The notes beneath the pieces were generated by a model that was given only the letters and a program-made list of their open reading frames with translations, ran no database searches and had not been told where the DNA came from. Of a stretch of DNA of 64,000 nucleotides, positions 34,600-44,060 are shown piece after piece. Where the stretch lies: the NCBI RefSeq assembly GCF_036016195.1, contig NZ_JAYWTM010000001.1, forward strand, positions 806,001-870,000. Direction: 5' to 3'. A program made the translations under genes and the position numbers. This stretch comes from Brenneria populi. Lineage in GTDB: Bacteria > Pseudomonadota > Gammaproteobacteria > Enterobacterales > Enterobacteriaceae. Numbering within the stretch: the first letter of the stretch is position 1; every line of letters begins with the position of its first letter.

Positions 34600-35493
34600 A
34601 TGAATATGCTGGAAAAAATTCAGAACCACCTGGAACTGCTAAGCAAGTCGGAAAGAAAGGTCGCCGAAGTTATTCTGAGCGCGCCGCAAACGGCCATCCA
34701 TTCCAGCATCGCGACCCTGGCCAAAATGGCCGCAGTCAGCGAGCCTACCGTCAACCGCTTCTGCCGGCGGTTGGAAACCAAAGGCTTTCCCGATTTTAAA
34801 CTGCGTCTAGCGCAGAGCCTGGCGAACGGCACACCTTATGTGAATCGTAACGTCGAAGAAGATGATAATGTCGACGCCTATACCAGCAAAATCTTTGAAT
34901 CGACGATGGCGGGACTCGAGCATGTGAAATCCCGTCTCGATATCGCCGCCGTTAACCGGGCCGTGGATGTGCTGACGCAAGCGAAAAAAATCTCTTTCTT
35001 CGGCTTCGGCGCGTCGGCCGCCGTAGCGCATGACGCCATGAACAAGTTTTTCCGCTTCAATATCCCGGTGGTTTATTTCGACGATATCGTGATGCAGCGC
35101 ATGAGCTGTATGAATTCCGCCGACGGCGATGTCGTCGTGCTCATTTCTCATACCGGCAGAACTAAAAGCCTGGTTGAAATGGCTCGCCTGGCGCGTGAGA
35201 ATGATGCGACGGTGATTGCGATAACGTCCGAGGGCACGCCCCTCGCTCGCGAATCTTCTCTGGTGCTGCTCGTCGATGTGCCGGAAGATACCGATGTTTA
35301 TATGCCAATGGTATCCCGTATCGCGCAGCTTACGCTGATTGACGTGCTGGCTACCGGTTTCACGCTGCGGCGCGGAGCAAAATTCAGGGATAACTTGAAG
35401 CGAGTCAAAGAAGCGTTGCGAGAATCGCGTTTTGATAAAGAGGAACCGTTTATTAACCCCCTCAATGAGTTCGTTAACCGCGGTTCCTTTTAA
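34600..35493 (+). CDS. hexR: HexR transcriptional regulator of central carbon metabolism
   Basis: RpiR-family regulator of 297 aa (E. coli 289). The N-terminal helix-turn-helix (VSEPTVNRFCRRLETKGFPDFKLRLAQ, about 47-73) is followed by a SIS sugar-phosphate domain (about 125-265; FFGFGASAAVAHDAMNKF and VLISHTGRTKSLVE). The last 15 residues (EPFINPLNEFVNRGSF) replace the E. coli tail. Divergent from zwf, its known target, and followed by pykA, another glycolytic gene of the regulon in relatives. Confidence 0.94.
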   Translation: MNMLEKIQNHLELLSKSERKVAEVILSAPQTAIHSSIATLAKMAAVSEPTVNRFCRRLETKGFPDFKLRLAQSLANGTPYVNRNVEEDDNVDAYTSKIFESTMAGLEHVKSRLDIAAVNRAVDVLTQAKKISFFGFGASAAVAHDAMNKFFRFNIPVVYFDDIVMQRMSCMNSADGDVVVLISHTGRTKSLVEMARLARENDATVIAITSEGTPLARESSLVLLVDVPEDTDVYMPMVSRIAQLTLIDVLATGFTLRRGAKFRDNLKRVKEALRESRFDKEEPFINPLNEFVNRGSF

Positions 35494-35653
35494 AGCGTCA
35501 TTGCTATTTGACGCAATACACTTACACCATACGCCAGGTTCAATACGGAATTCGGGTAACCCAGATGAAATAGTTTCGTTGTAAAGTTACATTTCATCGC
35601 GTTATCCGACATTAATCGAAACACTACTGCTTCACAAGTCAACGGAGTTATAC

Positions 35654-37096
35654 ATGTCCAGACGGCTCAGAAGAACCAAAATCGTCACTACCCTGGGGCC
35701 AGCCACCGATCGCGATAATAATCTGGAAAAGATTATCGCCGCAGGCGCGAACGTAGTACGCCTGAACTTTTCTCACGGCACCGCGGAAGATCACCAGCTG
35801 CGCGCCAATAAAGTTCGCGAAATCGCCGCCAGACTAGGTTGCCACGTCGCTATTCTCGGGGATTTACAGGGTCCAAAAATTCGCGTATCTACCTTCAAGG
35901 AAGGTAAAATTTTCCTGAACATCGGCGATAAATTCCTGCTGGATGCGAACCTGCCCAAAGGCGAAGGCGATAAAGAAAAAGTCGGTATTGATTACAAAGG
36001 CCTCCCCGCCGACGTTGTCGCCGGCGATATTCTGCTGCTGGATGACGGCCGCGTGCAGCTGAAGGTCCTGCGGGTCGAAGGCATGAAGGTTTACACCGAA
36101 GTCACCGTCGGCGGTCCCTTGTCCAACAATAAAGGAATTAACAAACTCGGCGGCGGCCTTTCCGCCGAAGCGCTGACGGAAAAAGATAAAGAGGACATCG
36201 TCACCGCCGCTAAAATCGGCGTGGATTATCTGGCGGTATCCTTCCCCCGCACCGGTGAGGATCTCAATTACGCGCGCCGTCTTGCTCGCGATGCGGGCTG
36301 CCACGCGAAAATCGTCTCCAAAGTGGAGCGCGCCGAAGCGGTCGCCTCCGATGAGGCCATGGACGATATCATTCTTGCGTCCGATGTCGTCATGGTCGCC
36401 CGCGGCGATCTGGGCGTCGAAATCGGCGATCCCGAACTGGTTGGCATCCAGAAAAAACTGATTCGCCGTGCCCGCAAGCTCAACCGCGCGGTCATCACGG
36501 CGACACAGATGATGGAATCCATGATCACCAATCCGATGCCGACGCGCGCGGAGGTGATGGATGTGGCCAACGCCGTGCTGGATGGCACCGACGCCGTGAT
36601 GCTTTCCGCTGAAACCGCCGCCGGGCAGTATCCGGCCGAAACCGTGGCCGCAATGGCGAAAGTCTGTCTTGGCGCGGAGAAAATTCCCAGCATCAACGTC
36701 TCCAAACACCGTCTTGACGTTCAGTTCGATAATATTGAAGAGTCAATCGCCATGTCGGCGATGTATGCCGCCAACCACCTGAAAGGGGTGACGGCGCTGA
36801 TCGCCATGACGGAATCCGGGCGCACCGCGCTGATGATGTCGCGTATCAGTTCCGGCCTGCCCATTTTCGCTATGTCGCGTCATGAACGCACGCTGAATCT
36901 GACCGCGCTTTATCGCGGCGTAACGCCGGTACACTTCGACAGCTATACCGACGGCGTCGCCGCCGCCAACGACGCGGTCATCCGGCTGCGGGATAAAGGC
37001 TTCCTGATGTCCGGGGATCTGGTGATTGTGACCCAGGGCGATGTGATGGGCACCGTGGGAACCACCAACACCACGCGCATCCTGCGGGTGGAATAA
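35654..37096 (+). CDS. pykA: Pyruvate kinase II
   Basis: Glycolytic enzyme of 480 aa making pyruvate and ATP from PEP and ADP; PykA is the AMP-activated isozyme in E. coli. Motifs: RRTKIVTTLGPATD, RLNFSHGT, the catalytic Lys/Glu region HAKIVSKVERAEA, MVARGDLGVEIG and the ITATQMMESM loop. The C-terminal effector domain ends VTQGDVMGTVGTTNTTRI. A hairpin follows at 37112-37143. Confidence 0.96.
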   Translation: MSRRLRRTKIVTTLGPATDRDNNLEKIIAAGANVVRLNFSHGTAEDHQLRANKVREIAARLGCHVAILGDLQGPKIRVSTFKEGKIFLNIGDKFLLDANLPKGEGDKEKVGIDYKGLPADVVAGDILLLDDGRVQLKVLRVEGMKVYTEVTVGGPLSNNKGINKLGGGLSAEALTEKDKEDIVTAAKIGVDYLAVSFPRTGEDLNYARRLARDAGCHAKIVSKVERAEAVASDEAMDDIILASDVVMVARGDLGVEIGDPELVGIQKKLIRRARKLNRAVITATQMMESMITNPMPTRAEVMDVANAVLDGTDAVMLSAETAAGQYPAETVAAMAKVCLGAEKIPSINVSKHRLDVQFDNIEESIAMSAMYAANHLKGVTALIAMTESGRTALMMSRISSGLPIFAMSRHERTLNLTALYRGVTPVHFDSYTDGVAAANDAVIRLRDKGFLMSGDLVIVTQGDVMGTVGTTNTTRILRVE

Positions 37097-37111
37097 CCGG
37101 TAAAAGTAGAG

Positions 37112-37143
37112 CGGCCATGCCTGAAAAAACGGGCATGACCGCA
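37112..37143. terminator. Terminator between convergent pykA and lpxM
   Basis: The imperfect stem GCGGCCATGCC / GGCATGACCGC has an A-rich loop and is followed by an A-run, which makes a better T-run for the minus-strand lpxM. It lies seven bases beyond the lpxM stop. Confidence 0.6.
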
Positions 37144-37150
37144 AAAAGCG

Positions 37151-38131
37151 CTATGTCCGCTTTTTGCGGTACAGATCGTCCCGGCAATAGGGTTCGATTT
37201 CGCCCGGCTTACGGGTTTTCAACAGCTTTAGGATCCAGGTGTACTGCTCCGGATTCGGTCTGACCAGAATTTCAACTTCCTCATTCATGCGGCGAGCGAT
37301 GTATTTGTCGTCGGCATCGGCCAAGTCGTCCATTGGCGGTCGGATAAAAACGTCGAGACGGCTCTCTTTGGCGTTATACGCCGGAAACAGCGGAACGATA
37401 TCGGCGCGACAAACTTTCATCAGGCGGCCAATCGCCGGCAGCGTCGCCTTGTAAGTGGCGAAAAAATCGACGAACTCGCTGTGCTCCGCCCCGTGGTCCT
37501 GGTCGGGAAGATAATACCCCCAGCACCCTTGCCGCACGGAAGTGATGAAGGGCTTGATACCGTCATTGCGCGCGTGTATACGCCCGCCGAAACGACGGCG
37601 CAGCGTATTCCACCAATAGTCCACCAGTTCGTTTTTCTGGTTGTGAAACATCGCGGCCATGCGCTGTCCGCGGGAGGTCATCAGCATAGCCGGAATATCG
37701 ACGGCCCAGCCATGCGGCACCAGAAAAATCACATTCCGGCCCTGCGCTTTTAATTTATTCAGTATCTCTTCGCCGTGCCAGCGGACGTGTTTCTCCACCT
37801 TTTTAGGGTCGCGGATGCCCACATCCACCATCATCACCATCGCCTGCGGCGCCGTGGCGAACATATCATCGATAATCGCTTCACGCTGCGCCTCGGTTAA
37901 CTCAGGCATGCAATACAGCAGGTTAATACGCGCCCGTCGACGGGCGCCCTTGGCAAACCGCCCGACCAGACGGCCTAATCCGCCCAAAACCGGGTTTCTC
38001 AAACGCGCGGGGATATAGGCGGCGACGGCTATCGCCCCGATGCCCAGCCAGGTTCCCCAATATTGCGGGTAATAAAAGGCTTTCTTGAACTGAGGAATAA
38101 ACTCAGCGCTGGTTTTTTTCTCTTTTTCCAT
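37151..38131 (-). CDS. lpxM: Lipid A biosynthesis myristoyltransferase LpxM (MsbB)
   Basis: Inner-membrane acyltransferase of 326 aa adding the secondary myristate to Kdo2-(lauroyl)-lipid IVA. One N-terminal membrane segment (about 25-45) precedes the HX4D/E box in VPHGWAVDIPAM and the downstream FHNQKNELVDYWW and YYLPDQDHGAEHSEFVDFF motifs. The start at 38131 (MEKEKKTSAEF) fits E. coli; an ATG one codon upstream is possible. Lipid A acylation is functionally tied to PhoPQ-controlled lipid A changes. Confidence 0.94.
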   Translation of the reverse strand: MEKEKKTSAEFIPQFKKAFYYPQYWGTWLGIGAIAVAAYIPARLRNPVLGGLGRLVGRFAKGARRRARINLLYCMPELTEAQREAIIDDMFATAPQAMVMMVDVGIRDPKKVEKHVRWHGEEILNKLKAQGRNVIFLVPHGWAVDIPAMLMTSRGQRMAAMFHNQKNELVDYWWNTLRRRFGGRIHARNDGIKPFITSVRQGCWGYYLPDQDHGAEHSEFVDFFATYKATLPAIGRLMKVCRADIVPLFPAYNAKESRLDVFIRPPMDDLADADDKYIARRMNEEVEILVRPNPEQYTWILKLLKTRKPGEIEPYCRDDLYRKKRT

Positions 38132-38316
38132 CATCAACTCTTCAAATAAAGCGCAAGCAAAAACATCAAGAACCGATATCCCATCAATCCACCGGCGCCG
38201 GGCGTTTTTTCCAGGGCGCGGAAAAACGTCGACCGGGGAGACGAAATCTGTAAAAGCCGCTATTGAGGTTAACATACCGGCAACGTGCAAAAATGAAAGG
38301 GGTAATAAATGAAAAC

Positions 38317-38336
38317 GCCGGCAGCAAGCTGCCGGC
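38317..38336 (-). terminator. Terminator after mepM
   Basis: A perfect 9 bp stem GCCGGCAGC-TT-GCTGCCGGC is followed on the minus strand by GTTTTC, 21 bp past the mepM stop. Confidence 0.7.
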
Positions 38337-38357
38337 TGGATAATTCGCCATCAGCGA

Positions 38358-39680
38358 CTAATCAAACTGAAGCTGCGGCACAACTTCTTTTACCTGCGCC
38401 AGATAATCGCGACGTTCCTTACCGCTCAGGCCTTCAGAACGCGGCAGCTGCGCGGTTAGCGGATTGACGGCCTGCTGGTTTATCCAAAACTCATAGTGCA
38501 GATGCGGGCCGGTGGAACGCCCGGTGTTGCCGGACAGACCGATGCGATCGCCGCGCTTAACCTTTTGCCCCGGCTTCACCAATATACGATTCAAATGCAT
38601 ATAGCGCGTGGTGTACTGTCGGCCGTGTCGTATCGCGACATAGTTGCCCGCCGCGCCGCTGCGCTTGGCGATAAGCACTTCCCCATCGCCGACGGCCAGC
38701 ACCGGCGACCCCACCGGCATGGCGAAGTCGACGCCCTTATGCGGCGCCACGCGGCCGGTAACGGGGTTAAGACGTCGCGGATTGAAATTAGAAGAGATGC
38801 GGAACTGCTTGATGGTTGGAAAACGCATGAACCCGCGCGTTAAACCGGAGCCTTCGCGATCGTAAAATTTGCCGTCTTCGGCGCGGATAGCGTAATAATC
38901 CTTCCCGCCGCTATTCAGGCGAACGCCCAGTAATTCGCTCTGTTCGCTACGTCCATCCAGCATCTCGCGGGACATCAGCACCGCGAAGGAGTCATCTTTA
39001 CGCAGCTTGCGGAAATCCAGCTGCCACTGCAGCGCTTTGATCACCGCGCTGATTTCACCGTGGGTTAACCCGGCGTTTTTCGCGCTGTTGACGAAACTGC
39101 CGTTTAAGCGCCCCGAAAGCACGCTGTTGCGCCACTCGCCTTTCAGGGTGTCGATCCGCTCTTTAAAATCGGCGCCTACGCGTTCATACACCCGGGTTTC
39201 ACGCCTCGACATTTGCCAGGTCAGACTCTGTAAGTCGCCATTCTCATTGAGCGTCCAGGATATCTGCTGACCGATTTTAAGATTACGCAGCGCCGGATTT
39301 CCTTCGGCAAGCTGGGTGACGTCCGCAATGTCGATGCCGTACTGGGTTAGGATGCTGCTTAACGTATCGCCGGTCGAAACGACATATTCATGCACGGCGC
39401 CGTCTTCATCGGTTTTGTCATCCAGCTCATCCTGAGGAATATCATCATCAGGCGTGGGCTGATCGATAGGTTCGCTGGCTTCCGGGGTGAGCGTGCGCAG
39501 TTGGTTGGCTTCCAGCGCGACGTCTTTCACCAGTACCGGCGCGTCGTTAACGGGGGGATAAACAAAAGGCCGCCAAACGGCGACGGCCAGTGTAATAACG
39601 GTAAGCGACCCCAGCATCACGCGGTGGGGTCGAGGTAGGCTGTTATACGCCAGAGAGATAGTTCGGACTATCCGCTGCAC
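38358..39680 (-). CDS. mepM: Murein DD-endopeptidase MepM
   Basis: Periplasmic, membrane-anchored peptidoglycan hydrolase of 440 aa that cuts 4-3 crosslinks during cell elongation. One N-terminal TM (about 22-40), an OapA-like start, a LysM domain (EYVVSTGDTLSSILTQYGID) and an M23 zinc-peptidase domain with HKGVDFAMP and GPHLHYEF ligands. The start is GTG at 39680 (MQRIVRTISLAYN). It follows znuA by 12 bp, so zinc import and a zinc hydrolase share a transcript, as in E. coli. Confidence 0.95.
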   Translation of the reverse strand: MQRIVRTISLAYNSLPRPHRVMLGSLTVITLAVAVWRPFVYPPVNDAPVLVKDVALEANQLRTLTPEASEPIDQPTPDDDIPQDELDDKTDEDGAVHEYVVSTGDTLSSILTQYGIDIADVTQLAEGNPALRNLKIGQQISWTLNENGDLQSLTWQMSRRETRVYERVGADFKERIDTLKGEWRNSVLSGRLNGSFVNSAKNAGLTHGEISAVIKALQWQLDFRKLRKDDSFAVLMSREMLDGRSEQSELLGVRLNSGGKDYYAIRAEDGKFYDREGSGLTRGFMRFPTIKQFRISSNFNPRRLNPVTGRVAPHKGVDFAMPVGSPVLAVGDGEVLIAKRSGAAGNYVAIRHGRQYTTRYMHLNRILVKPGQKVKRGDRIGLSGNTGRSTGPHLHYEFWINQQAVNPLTAQLPRSEGLSGKERRDYLAQVKEVVPQLQFD

Positions 39681-39692
39681 TTATTCGTATCC

Positions 39693-40724
39693 TCATGATT
39701 TTTCCTCCAGGCAGCTCAGATACTGGCTCGACAGATGCGACAAGAAGTTCACATAGCTATCTTTACCCAGTGCGATATCGCTTCCCAACGGATCCAGCAC
39801 GCCCGAGCGCACGTCGGTTCCTTTGGCGACAGCATTAATAACGGCCGGCCTGAATTGTGGCTCAGCAAAAACACATACGGCTTTATGCTCAACCAACTGT
39901 GTTCGAATCTGATGTAAACGCTGCGCTCCAGGTTGGATGGCGGGGTTAATCGTAAAATAGCCTAATGGACTTAAACCGTAGCGTTGCTCAAAGTAGCCGT
40001 AGGCGTCATGAAACACGAAATAACCCTTACCCCGCACAGGCGCTAGCATGTTAGCAATTTTTTTGTCTGTCTGCGCGATTTTATCTGTGAAATAAAGCAG
40101 ATTCGCGTCTAGTTTGTCCTTATTTTGAGGCATAAGTTCCAATAATTTTGCGTGAATGGCGACGGCGGCCTGTTTCGACATCTCGGGAGAGAGCCAAATG
40201 TGCATATTGTACTCGCCGTGATGATGCCCATCGTCCCCCTCTTCAGGCTCTGAAGCGGCGCTTTGGCGGTGTTCATCCGCATGTTGGGCATCATGATGAT
40301 GCTCATCGTCATGCTCATGATGGTGTTCGTCGTCATGTTCATGGTGATGTTCAGTTTCTTTTATCAATTGCGCTTTTATTGACGGTAATTCCGATAACTT
40401 GATTTGTTTTGCCGGCGCAATCTGCGACAATGGCTTCCCTAAAAAGGCTTCCATCTCCGGGCCGACCCAAATGACCAGTTCGGCGGACTGTAAACGCTGG
40501 ACATCGGACGGACGCAAGGCATAATCGTGAGGCGAAGCCCCGTTGGGCAGCAGAACGCCCGTCGGCGTAATGCCCTCCGCGATCGCCGCGGCGATAAACC
40601 CCAGCGGGCGGATTGATGTGACCACCTCAGCGGAAGCGGTATCGATCGACGCACCGGAAGCGATCAGTGCGCTGGCGACAAACACACTTTTTAACCATGT
40701 TTTTTGCTGAATATGCTGTTGCAT
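39693..40724 (-). CDS. znuA: Zinc-binding periplasmic protein ZnuA
   Basis: High-affinity Zn2+ receptor for ZnuBC, 343 aa. A signal peptide ends TASA (about residue 32). Zinc ligands include His66 (SPHDY) and His175 (MHIW). The charged flexible loop (about 126-169) has 16 histidines and two exact tandem copies of HHHEHDDE; it is longer than in E. coli (310 aa) and could act as a zinc sponge. Divergent from znuC across a Zur box. Confidence 0.95.
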   Translation of the reverse strand: MQQHIQQKTWLKSVFVASALIASGASIDTASAEVVTSIRPLGFIAAAIAEGITPTGVLLPNGASPHDYALRPSDVQRLQSAELVIWVGPEMEAFLGKPLSQIAPAKQIKLSELPSIKAQLIKETEHHHEHDDEHHHEHDDEHHHDAQHADEHRQSAASEPEEGDDGHHHGEYNMHIWLSPEMSKQAAVAIHAKLLELMPQNKDKLDANLLYFTDKIAQTDKKIANMLAPVRGKGYFVFHDAYGYFEQRYGLSPLGYFTINPAIQPGAQRLHQIRTQLVEHKAVCVFAEPQFRPAVINAVAKGTDVRSGVLDPLGSDIALGKDSYVNFLSHLSSQYLSCLEEKS

Positions 40725-40754
40725 CGCATGTTATCTCATTATTTTTAACGTGTA

Positions 40755-40775
40755 GTTTGTTATATTATAACATTA
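40755..40775. promoter_or_regulatory. Zur operator between znuA and znuC
   Basis: GTTATATTATAAC (40759-40771) is a perfect palindrome at the centre of the Zur consensus (GAAATGTTATANTATAACATTTC), lying between the divergent znuA and znuCB genes. Confidence 0.85.
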
Positions 40776-40799
40776 CAGAATCTCTGCAAATCGAATTCT

Positions 40800-41558
40800 A
40801 TGTCCACATTGGTATCACTCAATCATATTGCGGTGTCATTCGGCAGCCGCAACGTGCTGTCGGATGTCTCGCTGTCGCTACAGGCGGGACGTATTCTTAC
40901 GCTGCTCGGGCCTAACGGCGCGGGCAAATCAACGCTGGTTCGCATCGTGCTTGGCCTGCTGTCGCCCACATCGGGCACGCTGCAAAAAACGCCGGGGCTA
41001 CGGATTGGCTATGTCCCGCAAAAACTGCACCTGGATGCGACGCTGCCTTTGACCGTCAGCCGTTTTATGCGCCTGCGGCCCGGCGTTAAACGACAGGATA
41101 TTCTGCCGGCGCTGAAACGCGTTCAGGCGGCGCATCTGCTGGAGCAGCCGATGCAAAAGCTGTCCGGCGGGGAGAATCAGCGCGTCCTTCTGGCCCGGGC
41201 GTTATTGAATCACCCGCAGTTGCTGGTGTTGGACGAACCGACGCAGGGCGTGGACGTCAACGGCCAGCTCGCGCTGTACGATCTTATCAACCAGCTGCGT
41301 CAGGAATTTAACTGCGGCGTACTGATGGTCTCTCACGATCTCCATCTGGTTATGGCGAAAACGGATGAAGTGCTGTGCCTCAACCAGCATGTCTGCTGTT
41401 CCGGCACCCCCGAAGTGGTCTCCCTGCATCCCGAATTTCTGGCCATGTTCGGCCATCGCGGCGCCGAACAGCTGGCGGTTTACCGCCATCATCATAATCA
41501 TCGTCACGATTTGAACGGACGCGTCATTCTGAAAAGACAGGGGGGAAACGACGCATGA
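40800..41558 (+). CDS. znuC: Zinc ABC transporter ATPase ZnuC
   Basis: ATPase of the Zn2+ importer, 252 aa. Walker A GPNGAGKST, Q-loop GYVPQK, signature KLSGGENQRVLLARA, Walker B LLVLDEPTQGVD and switch MVSHDLHLV are present. The C-terminus has a histidine cluster (YRHHHNHRHD) also found in homologues, possibly a zinc sensor. It overlaps znuB by 4 bp. Confidence 0.96.
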   Translation: MSTLVSLNHIAVSFGSRNVLSDVSLSLQAGRILTLLGPNGAGKSTLVRIVLGLLSPTSGTLQKTPGLRIGYVPQKLHLDATLPLTVSRFMRLRPGVKRQDILPALKRVQAAHLLEQPMQKLSGGENQRVLLARALLNHPQLLVLDEPTQGVDVNGQLALYDLINQLRQEFNCGVLMVSHDLHLVMAKTDEVLCLNQHVCCSGTPEVVSLHPEFLAMFGHRGAEQLAVYRHHHNHRHDLNGRVILKRQGGNDA

Positions 41559-42340
41559 TTGAGCTTTTGTTTCCCGGCTGGCTGGCGGGGATTTTCCTGG
41601 CCGTTGCGGCGGGTCCGCTGGGTTCGTTCGTCGTCTGGCGACGTATGTCCTACTTCGGCGATACGCTGGCTCACGCGTCGCTGCTGGGCGTCGCCTTCGG
41701 TTTGCTGCTGGACGTTAATCTGTTTTATGCCGTCATTGTTGTTACCCTGGCGCTGGCGCTTGGGCTGGTGTGGCTGGAACGGCGTCCCTATCTGTCGATT
41801 GATACCCTGCTGGGAATTATGGCGCACAGCGCGCTGTCGCTCGGGCTGGTGGTTGTGAGCCTGATGGATAACGTCCGGGTGGATCTGATGGCGTATCTGT
41901 TCGGGGATTTGCTCTCCGTTACCCGCGACGATCTCGGGATAATCGGCTGCGGCGTCGCCGTGGTGATTGCGGTGCTGGGCTGGCAATGGCGGGCGCTATT
42001 ATCCATGACGATTAGCCCCGAACTGGCGCATGTCGACGGCGTCAATCTCCAGCGTACCAAGCTGATTCTGATGCTGGTCACCGCGCTGACGATCGGCATA
42101 TCCATGAAGTTTGTCGGCGCGCTCATCATTACGTCGCTATTGATTATCCCCGCCGCCAGCGCCCGGCGTTTCGCCCGGACCCCGGAGCAGATGGCCGCTT
42201 TGGCGATAGGCATCGGCATGGCCGCCATTACCGGCGGCCTGGCGTTTTCCGCCGGCTACAACACGCCGGCCGGCCCTTCAGTGGTACTTTGCGCGTCTCT
42301 GTTGTTTGCCGTCAGTTTAATCAAGAAACAGCCTGCGTAA
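41555..42340 (+). CDS. znuB: Zinc ABC transporter permease ZnuB
   Basis: Inner-membrane permease of 261 aa in the ABC-3 family with about eight TM segments. Family signatures are FGDTLAHASLLGVAFG and ALTIGISMKFVGALIITSLLIIPAA. It forms the channel for zinc delivered by ZnuA. Last gene before the convergent ruvB. Confidence 0.96.
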   Translation: MIELLFPGWLAGIFLAVAAGPLGSFVVWRRMSYFGDTLAHASLLGVAFGLLLDVNLFYAVIVVTLALALGLVWLERRPYLSIDTLLGIMAHSALSLGLVVVSLMDNVRVDLMAYLFGDLLSVTRDDLGIIGCGVAVVIAVLGWQWRALLSMTISPELAHVDGVNLQRTKLILMLVTALTIGISMKFVGALIITSLLIIPAASARRFARTPEQMAALAIGIGMAAITGGLAFSAGYNTPAGPSVVLCASLLFAVSLIKKQPA

Positions 42341-42349
42341 CGCAGGCTA

Positions 42350-43354
42350 TCACGCTTCGCGCGTCAGGCCGAAATGGCGGTACGCGTGTTGCGTCGCCAT
42401 TCTTCCCCGCGGCGTCCGCTGAATAAACCCTTGCTGAATCAGAAAAGGCTCGATGACGTCTTCTATGGTTTCCCGCTCTTCGCCGATGGCCGCCGCCAGG
42501 TTATCCAACCCTACCGGGCCGCCGGTGAATTTATCAATAATCGCCAGCAACAGTTTCCGGTCCATGTAGTCGAAACCTTCGGTATCCACCGCCAGCATAT
42601 CCAACGCCAGCATGGCTACCTCGGCGGTAATCGCGCCCTCGGATTTAACCTCCGAGAAGTCGCGCACCCGCCTCAGCAGCCGGTTGGCGATACGCGGCGT
42701 ACCGCGCGAACGCCTGGCGACTTCCCGCGCGCCGTCATCGGTGAGGTCAAGCCCCAGGCACCGCGCGCTGCGGCTGACGATATATTGCAAATCCTCAACC
42801 TTATAAAATTCGAGCCGTTGGACGATGCCAAAACGATCGCGCAACGGCGAGGTCAGGGATCCGGCGCGGGTCGTGGCGCCGATCAGCGTGAACGGCGGCA
42901 AATCCAGCTTAATCGAACGGGCCGCCGGCCCCTCGCCAATCATGATATCCAGTTGGTAATCTTCCATCGCCGGATACAGCACCTCTTCAACGACGGGCGA
43001 CATGCGGTGGATCTCATCGATAAACAGCACGTCATGCGGTTCCAGATTGGTCAGCAGCGCCGCCAAATCCCCGGCTTTTTCCAGTATCGGACCGGATGTG
43101 GTGCGCAGATTCACGCCCATTTCATTCGCGACGATATTCGCCAGCGTGGTTTTCCCCAGCCCCGGCGGGCCGAAAATCAACAGATGATCCAGCGCGTCGC
43201 CGCGCTTACGCGCCGCCTGAATGAAAATTTCCATCTGCTCGCGCACCTGAGGCTGCCCGACGTACTCCGCCAGCAGTTTCGGCCGAATGGCGCGGTCAAT
43301 AAATTCCTCTTCGGGGATAGCCTCCGCGGAAATCAAGCGATCTGCTTCAATCAT
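42350..43354 (-). CDS. ruvB: Holliday junction helicase RuvB
   Basis: Hexameric AAA+ motor of 334 aa driving branch migration with RuvA. Walker A GPPGLGKTT, Walker B LFIDEIHR, sensor 1 IGATTRAG and the arginine finger region LRDRFG are present; a C-terminal winged helix ends GRMATQHAYRHFG. Seven bases after ruvA, in the LexA-controlled ruvAB unit. Confidence 0.96.
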   Translation of the reverse strand: MIEADRLISAEAIPEEEFIDRAIRPKLLAEYVGQPQVREQMEIFIQAARKRGDALDHLLIFGPPGLGKTTLANIVANEMGVNLRTTSGPILEKAGDLAALLTNLEPHDVLFIDEIHRMSPVVEEVLYPAMEDYQLDIMIGEGPAARSIKLDLPPFTLIGATTRAGSLTSPLRDRFGIVQRLEFYKVEDLQYIVSRSARCLGLDLTDDGAREVARRSRGTPRIANRLLRRVRDFSEVKSEGAITAEVAMLALDMLAVDTEGFDYMDRKLLLAIIDKFTGGPVGLDNLAAAIGEERETIEDVIEPFLIQQGFIQRTPRGRMATQHAYRHFGLTREA

Positions 43355-43361
43355 GAATACC

Positions 43362-43979
43362 TCACAGCGCAGCGCGCAGCGCGTCCCTGATCAGGGTTTC
43401 GCAGTCTGCGTCAGGACGAGCGACCTTGGAAATCAGCCGGCTGGCCTCCTGCGGCTTATAGCCTAAAGATACCAATGCCGCAGCCGCTTCGGCTTCAGGA
43501 TCGCCGATATCGCTATCGGCGGCCGACGCCGGCGTTAACGGAACATCGCCTGTTGAATTAAATAAATCTCCGCTCAGGCCCTTAAAGCGGCCTTTCATCT
43601 CCACCATCAGCCGTTCGGCGGTTTTCTTACCCACGCCAGGCAACTTAATCAGCGCGCCGATCTCTTCCCGCTCCACCGCGCCGACGAACTGCGAGGCGGA
43701 CATCCCCGAAAGAATGGCCAGCGCCAGCTTGGGGCCCACGCCGTTGACTTTAATCAGTTCGCGAAATAGCGCCCTCTCCTGCTTATCATTGAAGCCGAAC
43801 AGCAGTTGCGCGTCTTCGCGCACCACGAAATGGGTGAAGATGACGGCTTCCTGAGAAAGCTCGGGAAGTTCGTAAAAGCAGGTCATCGGCATGTGGACTT
43901 CATAGCCAACGCCGTTGGCTTCTATCAGCACCTGCGGCGGCTGTTTTTCCAGAATAATGCCTCTGAGACGACCGATCAC
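43362..43979 (-). CDS. ruvA: Holliday junction DNA-binding protein RuvA
   Basis: Tetrameric junction-binding protein of 205 aa. The OB fold (1-64), the helix-hairpin-helix domain with LIKVNGVGPKLALAIL and LIKLPGVGKKTAERLMVEMK, and the RuvB-contacting domain III (LVSLGYKPQEASRLI) are present. The start is GTG at 43979, as in E. coli. The LexA box lies 65 bp upstream; a palindromic element is inserted just beyond it. Confidence 0.95.
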   Translation of the reverse strand: MIGRLRGIILEKQPPQVLIEANGVGYEVHMPMTCFYELPELSQEAVIFTHFVVREDAQLLFGFNDKQERALFRELIKVNGVGPKLALAILSGMSASQFVGAVEREEIGALIKLPGVGKKTAERLMVEMKGRFKGLSGDLFNSTGDVPLTPASAADSDIGDPEAEAAAALVSLGYKPQEASRLISKVARPDADCETLIRDALRAAL

Positions 43980-44043
43980 GTTCTCTTCCTTTTACGTTTA
44001 TTGGCAAAGATTGAATATCGTATAGCTTATAACATAAAAAAAG

Positions 44044-44059
44044 CTGGATGAATATCCAG
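44044..44059. promoter_or_regulatory. LexA (SOS) box of ruvAB
   Basis: CTGGATGAATATCCAG has the LexA pattern CTG-N10-CAG and resembles the known E. coli ruvA box (CTGGATATCTATCCAG). On the minus strand it precedes a -10-like TATAAG or TATACG region and ruvA. Confidence 0.8.
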
Positions 44060-44060
44060 C

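Noticed and set aside
42374..43390. 338-codon + strand open frame
   Set aside because: Antisense to ruvB with Arg/Gln-rich shadow composition.
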